Source: Azorinus chamasolen (Eukaryota; Mollusca; Bivalvia; Cardiida; Solecurtidae). From it: 64,000 nt of DNA. The notes under the pieces are model-generated. The model did no database searches. It saw nothing but the letters and a program-made list of their open reading frames with translations, and was not told the DNA's origin. Both the position numbers and the translations under genes were made by a program. Shown piece after piece: positions 11,101 to 26,100 of this stretch. How positions within the stretch are numbered: the stretch's first letter is position 1; the number at the start of each line of letters is the position of its first letter. The stretch lies in contig OY755237.1 in the NCBI GenBank assembly GCA_963576725.1, positions 63,713,423-63,777,422 on the forward strand. Reading direction: 5' to 3'.

Positions 11101-14100
11101 AGCAACTGTCTGCTTTAAAAGATACCTATGATTATTCATAAAGTGGTTACTTTAGAGGGGTTTGAATATGCACTGTAATCAATCAAGGTCCAAGGCTTGA
11201 CCAAGGTCAGTTGTCTCATCTTTCAGGGTTAGCCAGCCCGCGTAATTTTTGCAGTGCCTGTCCGTTTTTGCCTAGGCCATTACATTGATCTGTATTGACT
11301 TCAGTATGAATTTGTTTACATTTTAATCATGAAAAAGAGCCTGTGCCATGTACAGGATGCATGACTCGAGCATCATTAGTTGTTGAATTATCACCCTTTT
11401 TATATCAATGCAACAAGAGAGGCATGTAGTGTTTCCTTTTGTTTAGAATTTTCCCAAGATAAAGCTCATCATGTTGACCTTTGACACGTTGTCCTTATAG
11501 AGAGATTTCTTAATGATTGTGTAAATGGAAAGACGAAGACATTAATATGTAGTAGTACTTAATACTAATAAAGCATGCATGACCCTTTGGGTAAGATTTA
11601 AACTAATAAAAAGGTTAACAAAATTCATAAACTATCCAGCAACAGAAAGTTGTAGATGTTCGCCTGTTTTATTGTCACTCATTATCAGTTATTATTATAT
11701 TAAGCATATATATACCTCATAAACAATGATGTAAGAAATAATGACATGACTATTTATCAGCTGAATTTTTATAATGTCATTATGAACAAGGTCATTTTTG
11801 ACCATGGCAGAGACTGTTGAATCAGATCTATAGTAATAGTAATACATAAGCAAACAGAGTAGACCCTGATCAGCCAGCTCCTACAATAGTCATCTGATCT
11901 GGGTCTACTTTGTTTGCTAAGCCATGAAAAAGGAATTTATGAGGCAAAGAGTTAACTTTCTTCATACTAAGTAATTGTCATCTGGATACATTCTTGTCCG
12001 CTATAGTTCTCAAGTTAATTTTTTAGCCATTAATTCTCTTCTACATAATTTCAAAGTGTCAAGCAGTATGGATCCTAATTTGACATGAGTTACTTGTCGT
12101 CACACCATGACCAGAAACATTATTGGCATGCAAGAAGTTAAATAATTTTATTTATTTTTTTAAATATGAATTTGCTTTTTGCACCATAACACACAACAAC
12201 CCCATATATAGATTTTTGTAACTTTGTCTGAACTTGTATTCATATGTTGTCTCTGTATATATTTGTTTAACCCTTTACCTCATAGATACATGTTTTAATG
12301 CATTTGCAAACAGAGTAGACCCAGATCAGATGGCTCCCACAGGAGCCATCTGATCAGGGTCTGCTCTGCTTGCTTATGGAATAATGTAGATATGATTGTA
12401 CAGGTTTTGCCCTGATAAAGAATGACCTTGTTTATAATGCCATTATAAAACTAAGCTAATGAGTATGTTCATTATGTCATATATATGAATATTCATGAAG
12501 TAATGGGTTGAATGTATTGTTATGTTTAAATTAACAATTTCACCACTCACCATCTCATACATGCAAACATTAAATCCTACAATGTTGTTCTCATATAGAT
12601 CCAAAACTATTTAACAAAATAAAATAAAAATTACCCTTGTAGTTATGCTATTAACCCTTTACTCCATTGATATGCCTTTCTACGCCTTTGCAAACAGAGT
12701 AGACCCTGATCAGACAGTTCCTACAGGAGCCGTCTGATCAGGGTCTGCTCTGGTTGCTTATGATATAATATAGATATGACTACAGTTTCTGTCATCACTG
12801 AAAATTCTGGTGTCCATGTGCTATTATAACAAAAAATATAACTAATACAGGTATTTGTGATGTCATTATTTCTTTCATGAATATTCATGGGGTAAAGGGT
12901 TAATGACTGTTAATTTAAAGGATTGCATTTTAACTCTTTACATGCTAATGGCCAATTTGTGGTTTACTATACACTCAGTTTGGATCTAGATGAAATGCAG
13001 AGTAACCCAGTGTCTCATTAGGATCCAAACAGTTTATTACTCTGAGAAATGAAGGAAAAAATCACTTTCAGAAAGCAGCAGATGACAAATTTGTTTTGCA
13101 GGCGACAATTACTTAATGTAGAAAGAGTGAAATATATTTAGTTGATTCTCATCTTGCAGGGCCTGATGACAAGCAGATAGCTGTAAGTTTCACCAGTGGG
13201 AAGGTAGACAAGGTGCCAGTCGATGTGTCTGTCTGGATCCCAAAGACTGTGTATGAGCGGCTTGCACTAGAACTAAAGATGCCCAAGGAAGCCCGGGAAG
13301 CCCTTGCAGCAGAGGAGGGTTACCCAAAAGATACATATGAAGGTAAGACACTGTAGTAGGCTATACCAGTGAAATGTTTTAACGGAATTTACATGATCCT
13401 TTACTTGATATGAGCCTTTGCAAACAGAGTATACCCAGACCAATATGGATGCTCTTTGAGCCTTTGCAAACAGAGTATACCCAGACCAATATGGATGCTC
13501 TTTGAGCCTTTGCAAACAGAGTATGACCAGACCTACATGGATGCCCTTTGAGCCTTTGCAAACAGAGTATGACCAGACCGATATGGATGCCCTTTGAGCC
13601 TTTGCAAACAGAGTATGACCAGACCGATATGGATGCCCTTTGAGCCTTTGCAAACAGAGTATACCCAGACCAATATGGATGCTCTTTGAGCCTTACCAAA
13701 CAGAGTATGACCAGACCGATATGGATGCTCTTTGAGCCTTTGCAAACAGAGTATACCCAGACCAATATGGATGCTCTTTGAGCCTTTGCAAACAGAGTAT
13801 GATCAAACCAATATGGATGTTCTTTGAGCCTTTGCAAACAGAGTATGACCAGACCAGACTGCTGCAGTAGGAACCATTCCTGACCGGTATTTGCGCTGTT
13901 TCCTTATATGTTACAGATTATTTAAGGTGTTTCATGACAAGAAAGTCATGCAGGCAGCTCCTTTGGAATCTCTTTCATTTACCTTGTCTTGCACTAAGCT
14001 AAATCTTTCCTGAATGCCACCAATTACACTTTAGAGTTTGCTTTAGGGAGGTTTTATTGTTGTAACTTATTTGTATCCCCAGGTTACCCTACATCTGGTC

Positions 14101-17100
14101 CAGAAGCGTTCCCCCCTGAGTATGAGTTGGCCAATCCTCTCTACTTTGACTATGACCCTGTAGTAATGGAGAACAGGGGCCCATGGAGACACCCCTTCCA
14201 CCCACCATACCCCATGATCCTTAAAGACCGAGACAGAGCACCCATGTCCAGAACAGAGCTGACTACTTCTGAAATACGCAGCACAGAGGAGATTGTTCCA
14301 GGTATGCACATGCCAATAGCCAAATATGTAATAACTACAAAACTTCTATAAATGTTGTAGGTGAACTCTTAACCCTTTACTCCATGAATATTCATGTAAA
14401 AAATAATTACATCATGAATATCAATAAGATTCATATTTATAATGACACATGGCAGAAACTGTAGAGTCATAATTTTATCTATATTATTTCATAAGCAAAC
14501 AGAGCAGACCTTGATCAGGTGTCTCCTATAGGAGCCATCTGATCTGGGTCTACTCTGTTTGCAAAGGTGTAGAAAGGTGTGTTTAACCCATTCCCTCATA
14601 TTGACGACTCTGTAAAAGTCTCTTTGTGAAACCATTGTGATCAATAGAGCATTTGCTCCTATAGGTTTCACAATGGTTTCAAACTACAAAATTCTAAAAA
14701 AATTCCTTTCCTCTAGTTAATGCTCCTTTTCGGTAGATTAATTCAAAGAGATTGTATCTAAAATAGCCTATGAGGTAATGGGTTAAGTTGTAAAGGATTA
14801 ATAACCTTTCACAATGAGATGGGTCCACAAGAGACACCAGATAACTCTACTCCTCAGTAGGATCTAAACTATGACACTGATTGTGTTTTTGGAAAGACAA
14901 TGGTTTTCTATAGTGTTATGAATGAAAGACTTCTTTTTTCACCCTGAAATTCTAGTCCTGCCATTTGACATTTGACATCAGTATCAACCATATTCAGATA
15001 GGTGCTTTGTGCAAACGGAGTTGACCTAGATCAGACATCTCCTGTAGAAGCCATCTGATCAGGGTCTGCTCTGTGTGTGAATAAAACATTATAGCTCTGA
15101 TTTTCTTCTATTTGCCATGACAATAAAGATCAGTTTTATTCTGTTACAAGAATTGAATTAATATTCATAATTGATTGAGTCTTCCAAGAATATTCATCAG
15201 GCAAAGCATTTACAAGCCTTACAGTATAGCTTGTCAGATATCACATGTTTTCATTGCATCTCATTTATGAAGACACTGCAGAATCTTTATACTTTATCTT
15301 CTGACCAAACTCGTATGTATGAACCAAGTCTTTAGACCCATCAAAACACTTTCAACTCTTTGCATGCTTGCAGTATGCCAACAGTTTAGTTCTAGATTAA
15401 CCCTTTCTCTCATATAAACGTGTTTTCACGCATTTGCAAACAGAGTAGACCCAGATCAGACAGCTCCTAGAGGAGCTGTCTGATCAGGGTCTGCTCTGTT
15501 TGCTATTGGAATTTGATAGATCTGTTTCTTTACTTTCTAAAATGGCTACAATGTGTCACCTTCCATATTTCATTATAACTATTTTGTCCTTGAAAATTCA
15601 GTAGGTATTGAAATTAAAAAAAAAACATAGACCAGGGAAAGGGTTAAACTGAGTAACTCAGCTTCTTATCGAGAGTCAAACTGTCTGACACTCTGGTCAT
15701 GTGTGTTGTGTAGAACTCGCAGTATGTTAGTTGTTCTGGAAGACATTATTTTTGCAAATGGCAATTACAGTTGAACTTCAATATATCAAACTTCAAGGGA
15801 CCCTACAAATTACTTTGAGATAACAGAAATTCAAGTCATCAGATTTTTATTCTGGACAATTTCTCAAGTCCACAGCTTAATGCTGGTCTAAAATAATGCT
15901 GAAAGCTCCTGTAGAAGCTTTCAGCATTACTTTTGACCTGCATTAAGCTGTCTTATGTGTTTCTAAATACATGTATGTGCAGCGATACATTTTAGAACAA
16001 TTCCAACATTTTACCTCGAGTTATCCCTAGATTCAAGTTATCCCAAGTTCAAGATATCTAAGCTCAGCTTACTTAGTATAGCAAGACTTTTATTTAGGCT
16101 TATAAATTTACATTGTTTTGCAGGTACAGATATTACTCAAAGAGAGCTTGACGATCGCATCACTTCCCAACTTATGGAACACAAATTGCTCATTGATGAA
16201 AAGGAAACTGAAAAAGGAACGTATAAAGAGCAGTATACTGTTAAAGAAGAGCCAAGACGGGAACAGAGACCTAATGAATTGGAACTCGAGTTAGAGGAAA
16301 GACTTAGGCTAAGACGGCGAGAGCTTGAACAGCAGTATGAGAAAGAAAGGGAGGCAATTCAGGCAGAACTTGAGCAGCAGCGACTGTTAAAGAGACGAGA
16401 AAAACAAGAGGAGAATACCCTGAAGAAGTCAGTCAGTTTCAAAGAAGAGAATCAGGTGAGAGGTTTTCTTCGTAAATATGTAGCCATTGATTGTTTATAC
16501 ATTGCACACTAGGTATTTATCATCTGTGTAAACTGCAATTCTGAAAATTACTTTTTTCTTCATTTCTTTCAAATATGTAGTCATAGATTTTCAAACTTTT
16601 TGGACCCATGTGAGATGCCATTTTCAGAGTTCTATATTTACTACAAATATAAGGACACCCACTATTCTGTTTTCACTGCTTTGACATAATTAAATAGTGT
16701 ATACAATAGAACTTGTCCTAAGTGGTCATTCATTTATTGAACATAGGATCCTTAAAAACAGGTGGTTGCTTAATGCAGGGCAAAAATAATGGAAAACGCT
16801 CCTATAGGGGCTTTTTGCATTACTTTTGACCGGCATTAAGCTACCACCTGCCTTACAGGCCCATAAATGAACCTCTGGGCCTGCACTGCCCCTGGGTCTG
16901 GGCCTCCACTATTTGCCAGAGTTTTTGGTAGAATATTAAGTGTCTGTTATTTTAGTGAGAAATAAATAGTTCGGAATCAGATCAGTTGCCACATCCATCA
17001 TGGCAGCTGATCTGGGTTTGCACTGCTCGCAAATAAGTAAAGACATCCATATTGAAGACAATAACTATAATAATTTTTTAGGTCCTTGTAGAATCTTATT

Positions 17101-20100
17101 TGGGTTGATTTAGCTTGTTGCGTAATCAAAATACCATGAAACCTTTTTGCGGCAACCACTCAACAGATTGTATGCCTATAAGATAGATGGTAGCTTAACC
17201 CATTCCCTCATATTAATACCTCTGTAAAAGTCACTTTCTGAAACCATTGTAATAAATAGAGCATTAAAATTTTGCTCCATAGGAGCAAATGCTCTATTTA
17301 TCACAATGATTTCAAAACTACACAATTCTGAATTTTTTCTTTTCTCTAGTTAATGCTCCTTTTTGGTAGATTTATTCAAAGAGGTTGGATCTAAAATAGC
17401 CTATAAGATAGATGGTAGCTTAAGGGAACTTTCTGCATCACTATAGGCTACTGGCTTTTTAAGACTCTCAAGTTTATTTAATAGGTGGTCAATTATTTAG
17501 CCTATTCCCTGATAGACATGCTATTTGACACCTTTGCAAACTTAGTAGATCAGATTAGATGTTCCTGTAGGAGAAGTCTGATCAGGGTCTACTCTGTTTG
17601 CTTATGGAACAGTATAGATTCTGCAGTTTCTAGTCAATGACATTTGATAAACAGACAAGAAGTTTTCACCAGTTGATTGTCATTTGTTTTGCAGGAAGGA
17701 GATCTCAGTAAGATGGAAGACAGTGGTCTTGAGTCAGTAGTGAGGGATTCATATAGGGACTCGTACAGGTACTCGTACCGGGGCTCGTACCGGGAGGAAC
17801 TTGACCCAGGTAGATATAAAAGTGCCCATGGCTTTGATCACCAGTCAACCCTTTACTCCATAAATATGACTTTCTATGCCTTTGCAAACAGAGTAGACCC
17901 ATGATCAAGGCCAGCTCTGTTTGCATAAGAAATAATGTAGATATGATTCTGCAGTTTCTGTGAAGGCCAGATATTCCTGTGTTCATGTGTCATAAAAATC
18001 AGTCTTACCAATATTCATTACTTGAATATTCATGGAGTAAAGCATTAAAAGAATTGTAGCTTCTAGTATAAATCAATTATGATCACAAATGAGACACAGA
18101 ACACTAAATTCTTTAATCCTTACAACGCTGACTTTTCAAATGGACTATTCCAAAATGCAAACAGGTCAAGCTTATCGTGAAAATTTAGGAATTCTCCTAC
18201 AGAAACATGTAACATGACAAACAGTGCAGACCCTGATGAGAGGGCTCCTGTTTGCAAAGGACATTAGTGACTTGTGTCCCGCACAGTAAGGGTTGATCGT
18301 TAGCAGATTGAGTAGACTATATTTCTTCAAATATTGTTGTTGGCTTACATTTTCAAAAATTTAATGATCTTAAACGTATTCTGATCTTCATATTTTTGAT
18401 ATTCATGTAAAATCTAATCAATGTATGAATGTTAACTACATGAATTTTCTAAATGGCATTTATCTGTAGTCATGGCAAAAACTGTATAATCTTTGGTCAA
18501 GCCAGGTTCTGTATAATCAGATCTATGTAATTTCATAAGTAAACAGAGTAGATCAGATCAGATGGCTCCTATAGGATCTGTCTGATCTGGGTCTACTTTG
18601 TTTGCAAATGCATAAAAGGCATATCTATGGAGTTATGGTTTTAAGTTTGTCATGAGTTTGATAGCACCTGCATTCAATAATCCATTCTGTATTATTTCAT
18701 CAACCCCAAGCATTCAACCTCTAGGCAAGTTTTCAAATAAATGATTTCTTACATTATCATCTGAAAACATGGTGATCTTTCATCTCTGTGACAGACATTC
18801 TTATACATGTATACCCTAATTACTGTACATATTTGGACACTCAAGCTCCCCTCCTCACTGGCTTTTAAAGCTGAATAATTCAATTTTGAACCATTTTGAT
18901 AATTTTCAATTTGAGTGATATACAGTATAAACTCGATACTACGAAATTTTATTAATGAAGAATTTATGTCTTTGTAGCCAGATGGCTGCTTGATGCTGGG
19001 TGAAAGTCATGCAAAAAGCTCCTAGAAAGCTCCTTAAAGATCAATAAGTATACGTATATGAGTGTTCGTAGAATCGAGATTTTACTGTAGTAGCAAATAG
19101 TTTAGAACATGATCAAAGGGCTCCTTCATCTGAGTCCGCTGATTTTGCATGAGTTTCTCTGTCTGAAAGTGTAATATGTTTACTTGTACTTCCATTTCAA
19201 TTTTGTGATAACTTATACAACCTATTTTAAGTTATTCATTTGTATTACAGACTCCTACTTCAGCGACCCAGAGGACACCATGACCAGACAAGAGAGGGCA
19301 GTGAACACTGACTCCAGTCTGCTCTACCGTCCACACAGCCGGCTGGTTAGTAAACGACCACCATGGAAGAAATACTGGCGCTCAGACCCTGCTAAACCCG
19401 TTACGACCAGCGCTCATGGGCCCTTTAGGGAGACTGCACTGCAGGCCCCTCTAGAGGTTAGGGATCACCATCACTCAGAGTTTATATGTAAGTCACATAT
19501 TGGTATGAGCTATTTGTTCAGGAGTTCAGCCATAAGCATTATTTATGCAGAACCTGTATGAATTGTATATGTCATTACCTTAACCCTTTACTCCATGAAT
19601 ATTCAGGTAATTAAGTAATAATGACATCATGAATATTAATTAAATGATACTTAACAATAGCACATGGACACAGGAATTTGGCCATGGCAGAAACTGTTGA
19701 ATCCGATCTGTATAATTCTATAAGCAAACAGAGGTAGGAGCTGTCTGATCTAGGTCTACTCTGTTTGCAAAGGCGTATTTATGGAGTAAAGGGTTAAGTA
19801 TTGGACAGAAAAACATTAGCGTAAAATTCAACAGAATATCCTTGTTCTGGATTCATTCTTGATGAAGTCACTCAGTTTCTCAACTTGTTAACGTCATTAA
19901 CCCTTTCCTCCATAAATACGCCTTTCTACGCCTCTGTAAAGGTCACTTTTTGAAACCATTGTGATAAATGAAGCATTTGCTCCATAGGAGCAAATGCTTA
20001 ATTTATCACAATGGTTTTAGAACTACACAATTCTAAAAGTTTCCTTTTTGTAGTACATGGTCCTTTTCGGTAGATTCATTCAAAGAGGTTGGATATGAAA

Positions 20101-23100
20101 ATAGACTATAAGGGAATGGGTTAAAGTCAAGCAGTTTCCAGAAATAACTAGTGTGTAAAGCTAATGAGGACAGTAAATGTAAAACAAGCTCTTAGTTATA
20201 CAGGCAGTTACAATATTGATGAACTTGAGCCCCATCCATGTTTACCTGATGTTACCATATTAATACGATTATGTGTTTCCATATTTTTAATGAAAAGATG
20301 AATCATATAGGCACATGTACTATTGAAACTTTATATGGAACTGTCAAGATATAAAAATATGACAGCACTTGTCCAAAACTTTCAGAACACCCCTCATATC
20401 ACATTATCATATTAATGTTAGCATGCCTAAACCTGTACCAATTATCAATATTTATCAATGACTTTCCTAATATACCGGTACTTGTAGCTGAGTGGACAAG
20501 CCCTGTGTACAACTATGTCGACCCGAACGCTAAACACAACTACACAAACTCTGTGGAGCTCCTCTTTAGGAAACCAGCGCCTCCACCCAAGGAGGACAAG
20601 CCCAGGGTGATAAACAGACCATGCCCACCACGCCCAATGTCAGCGGACACTAAGGAAGCTATGAGGAGAGATTTCAAGTAAGGACTTTACGATAACAATA
20701 GCAAATACATACATGAATATTATAACAGTTTACCTGATAATCCTGCCTTTAACGCCTTTCAAACAGAGTTGACCCAGATCAGATAGCTCCTATAGGTTCT
20801 GTCCGATTAGCTCTGTGCTAATATGTAACAGATCAGGGTCCATGCTTATAAAACTTTTAGTTGAGTCTGAGTTCGTTCTCAAGTTTTTGATTGGTCAGAT
20901 TTGAGCCTGTGGCTCAAATCTGACCAATCAAAAGCTTGAGAACTCAAATCTGACCAATCAAAATCTTGAGAACGAAACTCAGACTCAACTTAAAGCTTTA
21001 TAAGCATGGACCCTGGTTCTCTACTGCCATGGCAATTTCCTTATCCATTTTAATATAATAATGAAATAAAACTCTTCTTTAATTCATTTATGTTCTGACA
21101 TCAGATCAAGGTTTAAATGCAGGTTAACCCATTCCTTCAGTAAAATGCATCCCCTGCCATTGCAATCAGAGTAGACCCAGATCAGAGGACTCCTGTAGGA
21201 GCTGTCTGATCAAAGTCTGCTCTGTTTGCATATGAAATGATATAAATCTAATCCTACAGTTTTTGTCGAAGCCAAAATTAAGTTAATGAATACTCATGAA
21301 GTGATTAATCATGCAAAAAAATAAATCATTAAGGAAATGATCAATCAAGGACAATTTAGTTATGCTATTTCTATTAACCCTAGCCCTCATATAAACGTGT
21401 TTTCACGCATTTGCAAACAGAGTAGACCCAGATCAGATGGCTCCTAGAGGAGCCATCTGATCAGGGTCTACTCTGTTTGCTAATAGGATTTTAAAGATAT
21501 ATGTCTTTACTTCTTAAAATGGCTACAATGTTCCACCTGCCATATTTCATTATAACTATTTTGGCCATGAATATGCAGTAGGTATTGAAAAATGAAATAA
21601 ACTAGAACAGGGAAAGGGTTAAAGTTAGGGTCAGATGATTTTTGTAATGAACAAGAGCATCTTGAACATGGCTGAAACTGAAGAATCATATGATTATGTA
21701 TGTGTATATTATTTCAAAGCAAACAGAACAGAACCTGTTCAGATGAATCCAACAGGGGCTGTCTGGTCTGCTCGGCTGTTTGACTATTGTTGGGAGGTAC
21801 TGAGTATTGTTTCTTTGAGTTAACCAGCTTGTTTCAGAGTAACCAAAATATTATTTAATTGTGATTGTGTAACTTTCAGGCTGTCTCTAGGAGAAAATAG
21901 GTAAAAATATATGAAAAATGTTGTTGAGTCATAAGAAAATAGTCACATATTTATGATTCAGTGCTTTGTTTTATTATCAGTTCATTTAAGTTTCATTAGG
22001 ATCACTTCATTTTGTGTAACATAAATGGTGTTAACCCTTTACTTGATGATTCCATCTTTAATTGCTTTGTAAACACAGTACACCCAGATCAAACAGCCCA
22101 TGAAGGAACTGTCTATTTAATCAGGCTGTGCTCTGTTTGCTATATGTATTACAGATATGATTCTCTGCTGCTTGTCATGGGAATAAATTCACTTACTTTA
22201 ACCCTTTCCCTGTTCAATGTTTATTCCAAATTTCAATACATACTGAGTATTAATGGACAAAACAGTTCTAATGATATATGGAAGGCGAATAATTGTAGCT
22301 ATTTTAGAATGTAAAGAAACAGATCTACCAAATTCAATTAGCAAACAGAGCAGACCCTGATCAGATGGCTCCTCTAGGAGCCGTCTGATCTGGGTCTACT
22401 CTGTTTGCAAATGGGTGAAAAAATGTTTCTATGAGGGAAAGGGTTAAACAAGAATTTAATAAATATTTATATTTGATGGATACATGCACGAATATTCATC
22501 AGGTAAATGGTTAAATAAGTACATGTACACAATTATTGAATTCACCTATTAGAAGAAGGAACTCTGTGCAACTGCAGAGGAGGCTTATAATAAAAAAAAA
22601 AGTGAAATGAGTAACATTCACAGGTGAAGTTTGAAATTATTATAATTTTATATGCATGAGACATCTTATCTTCCTTTTCTATGAGTCACAGGTATGAAAT
22701 CCTTACAATTTATGCACGAGAGTTTTCTGCTAGAAGAACACTTATAACACTTAATGGAATGCCTAGCACAACACGATTGTAACTGCTGTCAAAAACCTTT
22801 AAATGCAATTACAAAATTTTCATTTTCAGTTTTAACCCTTTCGCTGCCAATGTCCCATCTGTGATTACCTATGCAAACAGTTTCCATTACCAAACAGAGC
22901 AGACCCTGATCAGACGGCTCCTACAGGAACTGTCTGATCTGGGTCTACTCTGTTTGCAAATCACTGAAAATGTGTTTATATGAAGGAATGAGCTAATAGA
23001 ACATGGTACATTAGTTTTGCCAATGCAATATAGCAGAGAGGACTGAGCTTGTCTAATGTAGATGAGTTGAAAATTACTACCTAATCATAATCTAGAATCT

Positions 23101-26100
23101 CTCCGATTTGTTTATACTAATATGATTTCTAATTTATATTAAGGACATTCGCCCATGGCAATACTGTTAGAAGATGCTAATTTGTTCAGTTTTTTCTCAG
23201 ACTGTGGATGCAGATATTTTGATAGCTCTGGAATAAGTTGACTTGTTACATATTTCATAAACTGATTAATGCTTTGCTTCAAAACAAAAAGTCTGATTTT
23301 TCACCTCTGAATATGTGACAGTTGAATATGCATGTACAGATGAACTGACTGGCATCAGCTATGTTTTGCATGTGCATGTTGTTAAAAAAAATTAAACTTT
23401 GTAATACAAATGTTAAATATGTGGTAGCATCCCTTTACTCTACAGATAGGCTTTCTAATGCCTTTGCAAACAGAGTAGACTCAAATTAGACAGCTCCTGT
23501 AGGACCTTTCTGATTTGCTTATGGAAAAATATACATGTAGATCTGATTCTACAGTTTGTTCCAATATCAAGACTACCTGTAGTTGATTCATAATATAATT
23601 ATTTCTTACATGAATATTCATGGAGTAAAGGGATATTTGAAAGCAGTTTTGATGCAAAGGATACTCCTAGTTAATAGATATCTGGTTACCTCCAAGCTGT
23701 ATGGCTTACTTGTATGATAACTTGTCATCCGTCCATCCGTCCATCCTTCTTTCTTGCTGTCTGCCTGTTTGTTAGTCTTCATAACATCTACCACACTTTT
23801 CTTCATTACACAAGTATTCTTTTAAAAGCTTTTTTGTGGTAAGAAATCAATGAAATACTGATGACTGTTAGCTTGATATAGTTTAATCGTTTCACTATTA
23901 ACAGGAGGAGGAAGGAAGCCCAGAGATCAAAAGCATTTGACTTGAGGCTGAACAACTTTGATCAAATGCGAGAAGTGATGCAGGACCAGCACCGTGAGCG
24001 CATTCAGGTTGGTACTTGACAACTCTATCCATACTATGGGTTAACCTTTTACTCCATGAATGCGCCTTTCTACGCCTTTGCAAACAGAGTAGACCTAAAT
24101 CAGATGACTAGGAGCCGTCTGATCAGGGTCTGCTCTGTTTGCTTATGACATAAAATAGATATAATTCTACAGTATTTCCTTTGGAAAATCCTTTGTTGAT
24201 ATGCGATTTTAAAAATTAATCTAATTAATATTTTTGATGTCATTATTTCTTTTATATCCCCCACCGCATAGCGGAGGGGGGTTATAGGAATGGCCTTTGT
24301 CTGTCTGTCTGTCCGTCTGTCCGTAACAATTTAGTGTCCGCTCCATATCTCCTATACCCCTTGAAGGATTTTCAAGAAACTTGCCTCAAATGTTAAACCA
24401 AGTTGAGACGATGTGCAGAACATATTAGGCAGACATGTTGGCTCAAGGTCAAGGTCACATTTGAAGATCAAGTGTTCTTACCTTCAATTTCCATTATAGT
24501 TTTGTTATCTCCTATACCCCTTGAAGGATTTTCAAGAAACTTGCCTCAAATGTTAACCACGTTGAGACAATGTGCAGAACATATGTGGCAGTCATGTCAG
24601 GTCAAGGTCACATTTGAAGGTCAAGTGATTTAATCTTCGATTTCCATTACATTTTGTGTCCGCTCCATATCTTCTAAACCCTTTGAAGAATTTTCATAAA
24701 ACTTGAGTCAAATGTTAACCAAATTAAGACGATGTGCAGAACACATGTGGCAGTCATGTAGGCTAATGTTCAAGGTCACATTTGAAGGTCAAGTGTTTAA
24801 ACCTTCAGTTGCCATTACAGTTTCGTGTCCGCTCCATATCTTCTAAACCCTTTGAAGGATTTTCATAAAACTTGAGTCAAATATTAAATGAATTGAGACG
24901 ATGTGCAGAACACATACGGTAGACATGTTGGCTCAAGGTCAAGGTCACATTTGAAGGTCAAGTGTTCTAATCTTTAATTTCATTTACATTTTTGTGTCCG
25001 CTCCATATCTTCTAAAGCCTTTGAAGGATTTTCATAGAAGTTTAGTTAAATGTTAGCTAAATTGAGACGATGTGCAGAACACATGTGCCAGTCATGTAAG
25101 GTCAAGGTCACATTTGAAGATCAAGTGATTTAATCTTCGATTTCCATTACATTTTGTGTCTGCTCCATATCTTCTAAACCCTTTGAAGGATTTTCATAAA
25201 ACTTGAGTCAAATATTAACCAAATTAAGACGATGTGCAGAACACATGTGGCAGTCATGTCGGCTCAAGTTCAAGGTCACATTTGAAGGTCAAGTGTTTAA
25301 ACCTTCAGTTGCCATTACAGTTTCATGTCCGCTCCATATCTTCTAAACCCTTTTAAGGATTTTCATAAAACTTGAGTCAAATATTTAATGAATTGAGACG
25401 AAATGCAGAACCCATGCGGCAGTCATGTTGGCTCAAGGTCAAGGTCACGTTTGAAGGTCAAGTGTTCTAACCTTTAATTTCCGTTACATTTTCGTGTCTG
25501 CTCCATATCTTCTAAAGCCTTTGAAGGATTTTCATAAAAGTTTAGTTAAATGTTAGCTAAATTGAGACGATGTGCAGAACACATGTGCCAGTCATGTAGG
25601 CTCAAGGTCAAGGTCACATTTGAAGATCAAGTGTTCTTACCTTCAATTTCCATTATAGTTTCGTTATCTCTTATACCCCTTGAAGGATTTTCAAGAAACT
25701 TGCCTCAAATGTTAACCACATTGAGACAATGTGCAGAAAGTATGTGACAGTCATGTCAGGTCAAGGTCACATTTGAGGGTCAAGTGATTTAATCTTCAAT
25801 TTCCATTACATTTCGTATCCACTCCATATCTTCTAAACCATGTGAAGGATTTTCATAAAACTTGAGTCAAATATTAACCAAATTAAGACGATGTGTAGAA
25901 CACATGTGGCAGTCGTTTCGGCTCAAGTTCAAGGTCACATTTGAAGGTCAAGTGTTTAAACCTTCAGTTGCCATTACAGTTTCGTGTCCGCTCCATATCT
26001 TCTAAACCCTTTGAAGGACTTTCATAAAACTTGAGTCAAATATTTAATGAATTGAGACGATGTGCAGAACCCAAGCGGCAGTCATGTTGGCTCAAGGTCA

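Noticed and set aside
13273..13837. Overlapping minus-strand ORFs of 70-152 residues with internal repeats
   Set aside because: They come from the 46-bp array. A period not divisible by three, without stops, opens all frames on one strand, so there is no coding evidence.
13411..13857. CRISPR-like look of regularly spaced repeats
   Set aside because: Units are contiguous 46-mers without unique spacers, inside a eukaryotic intron; this is a minisatellite.
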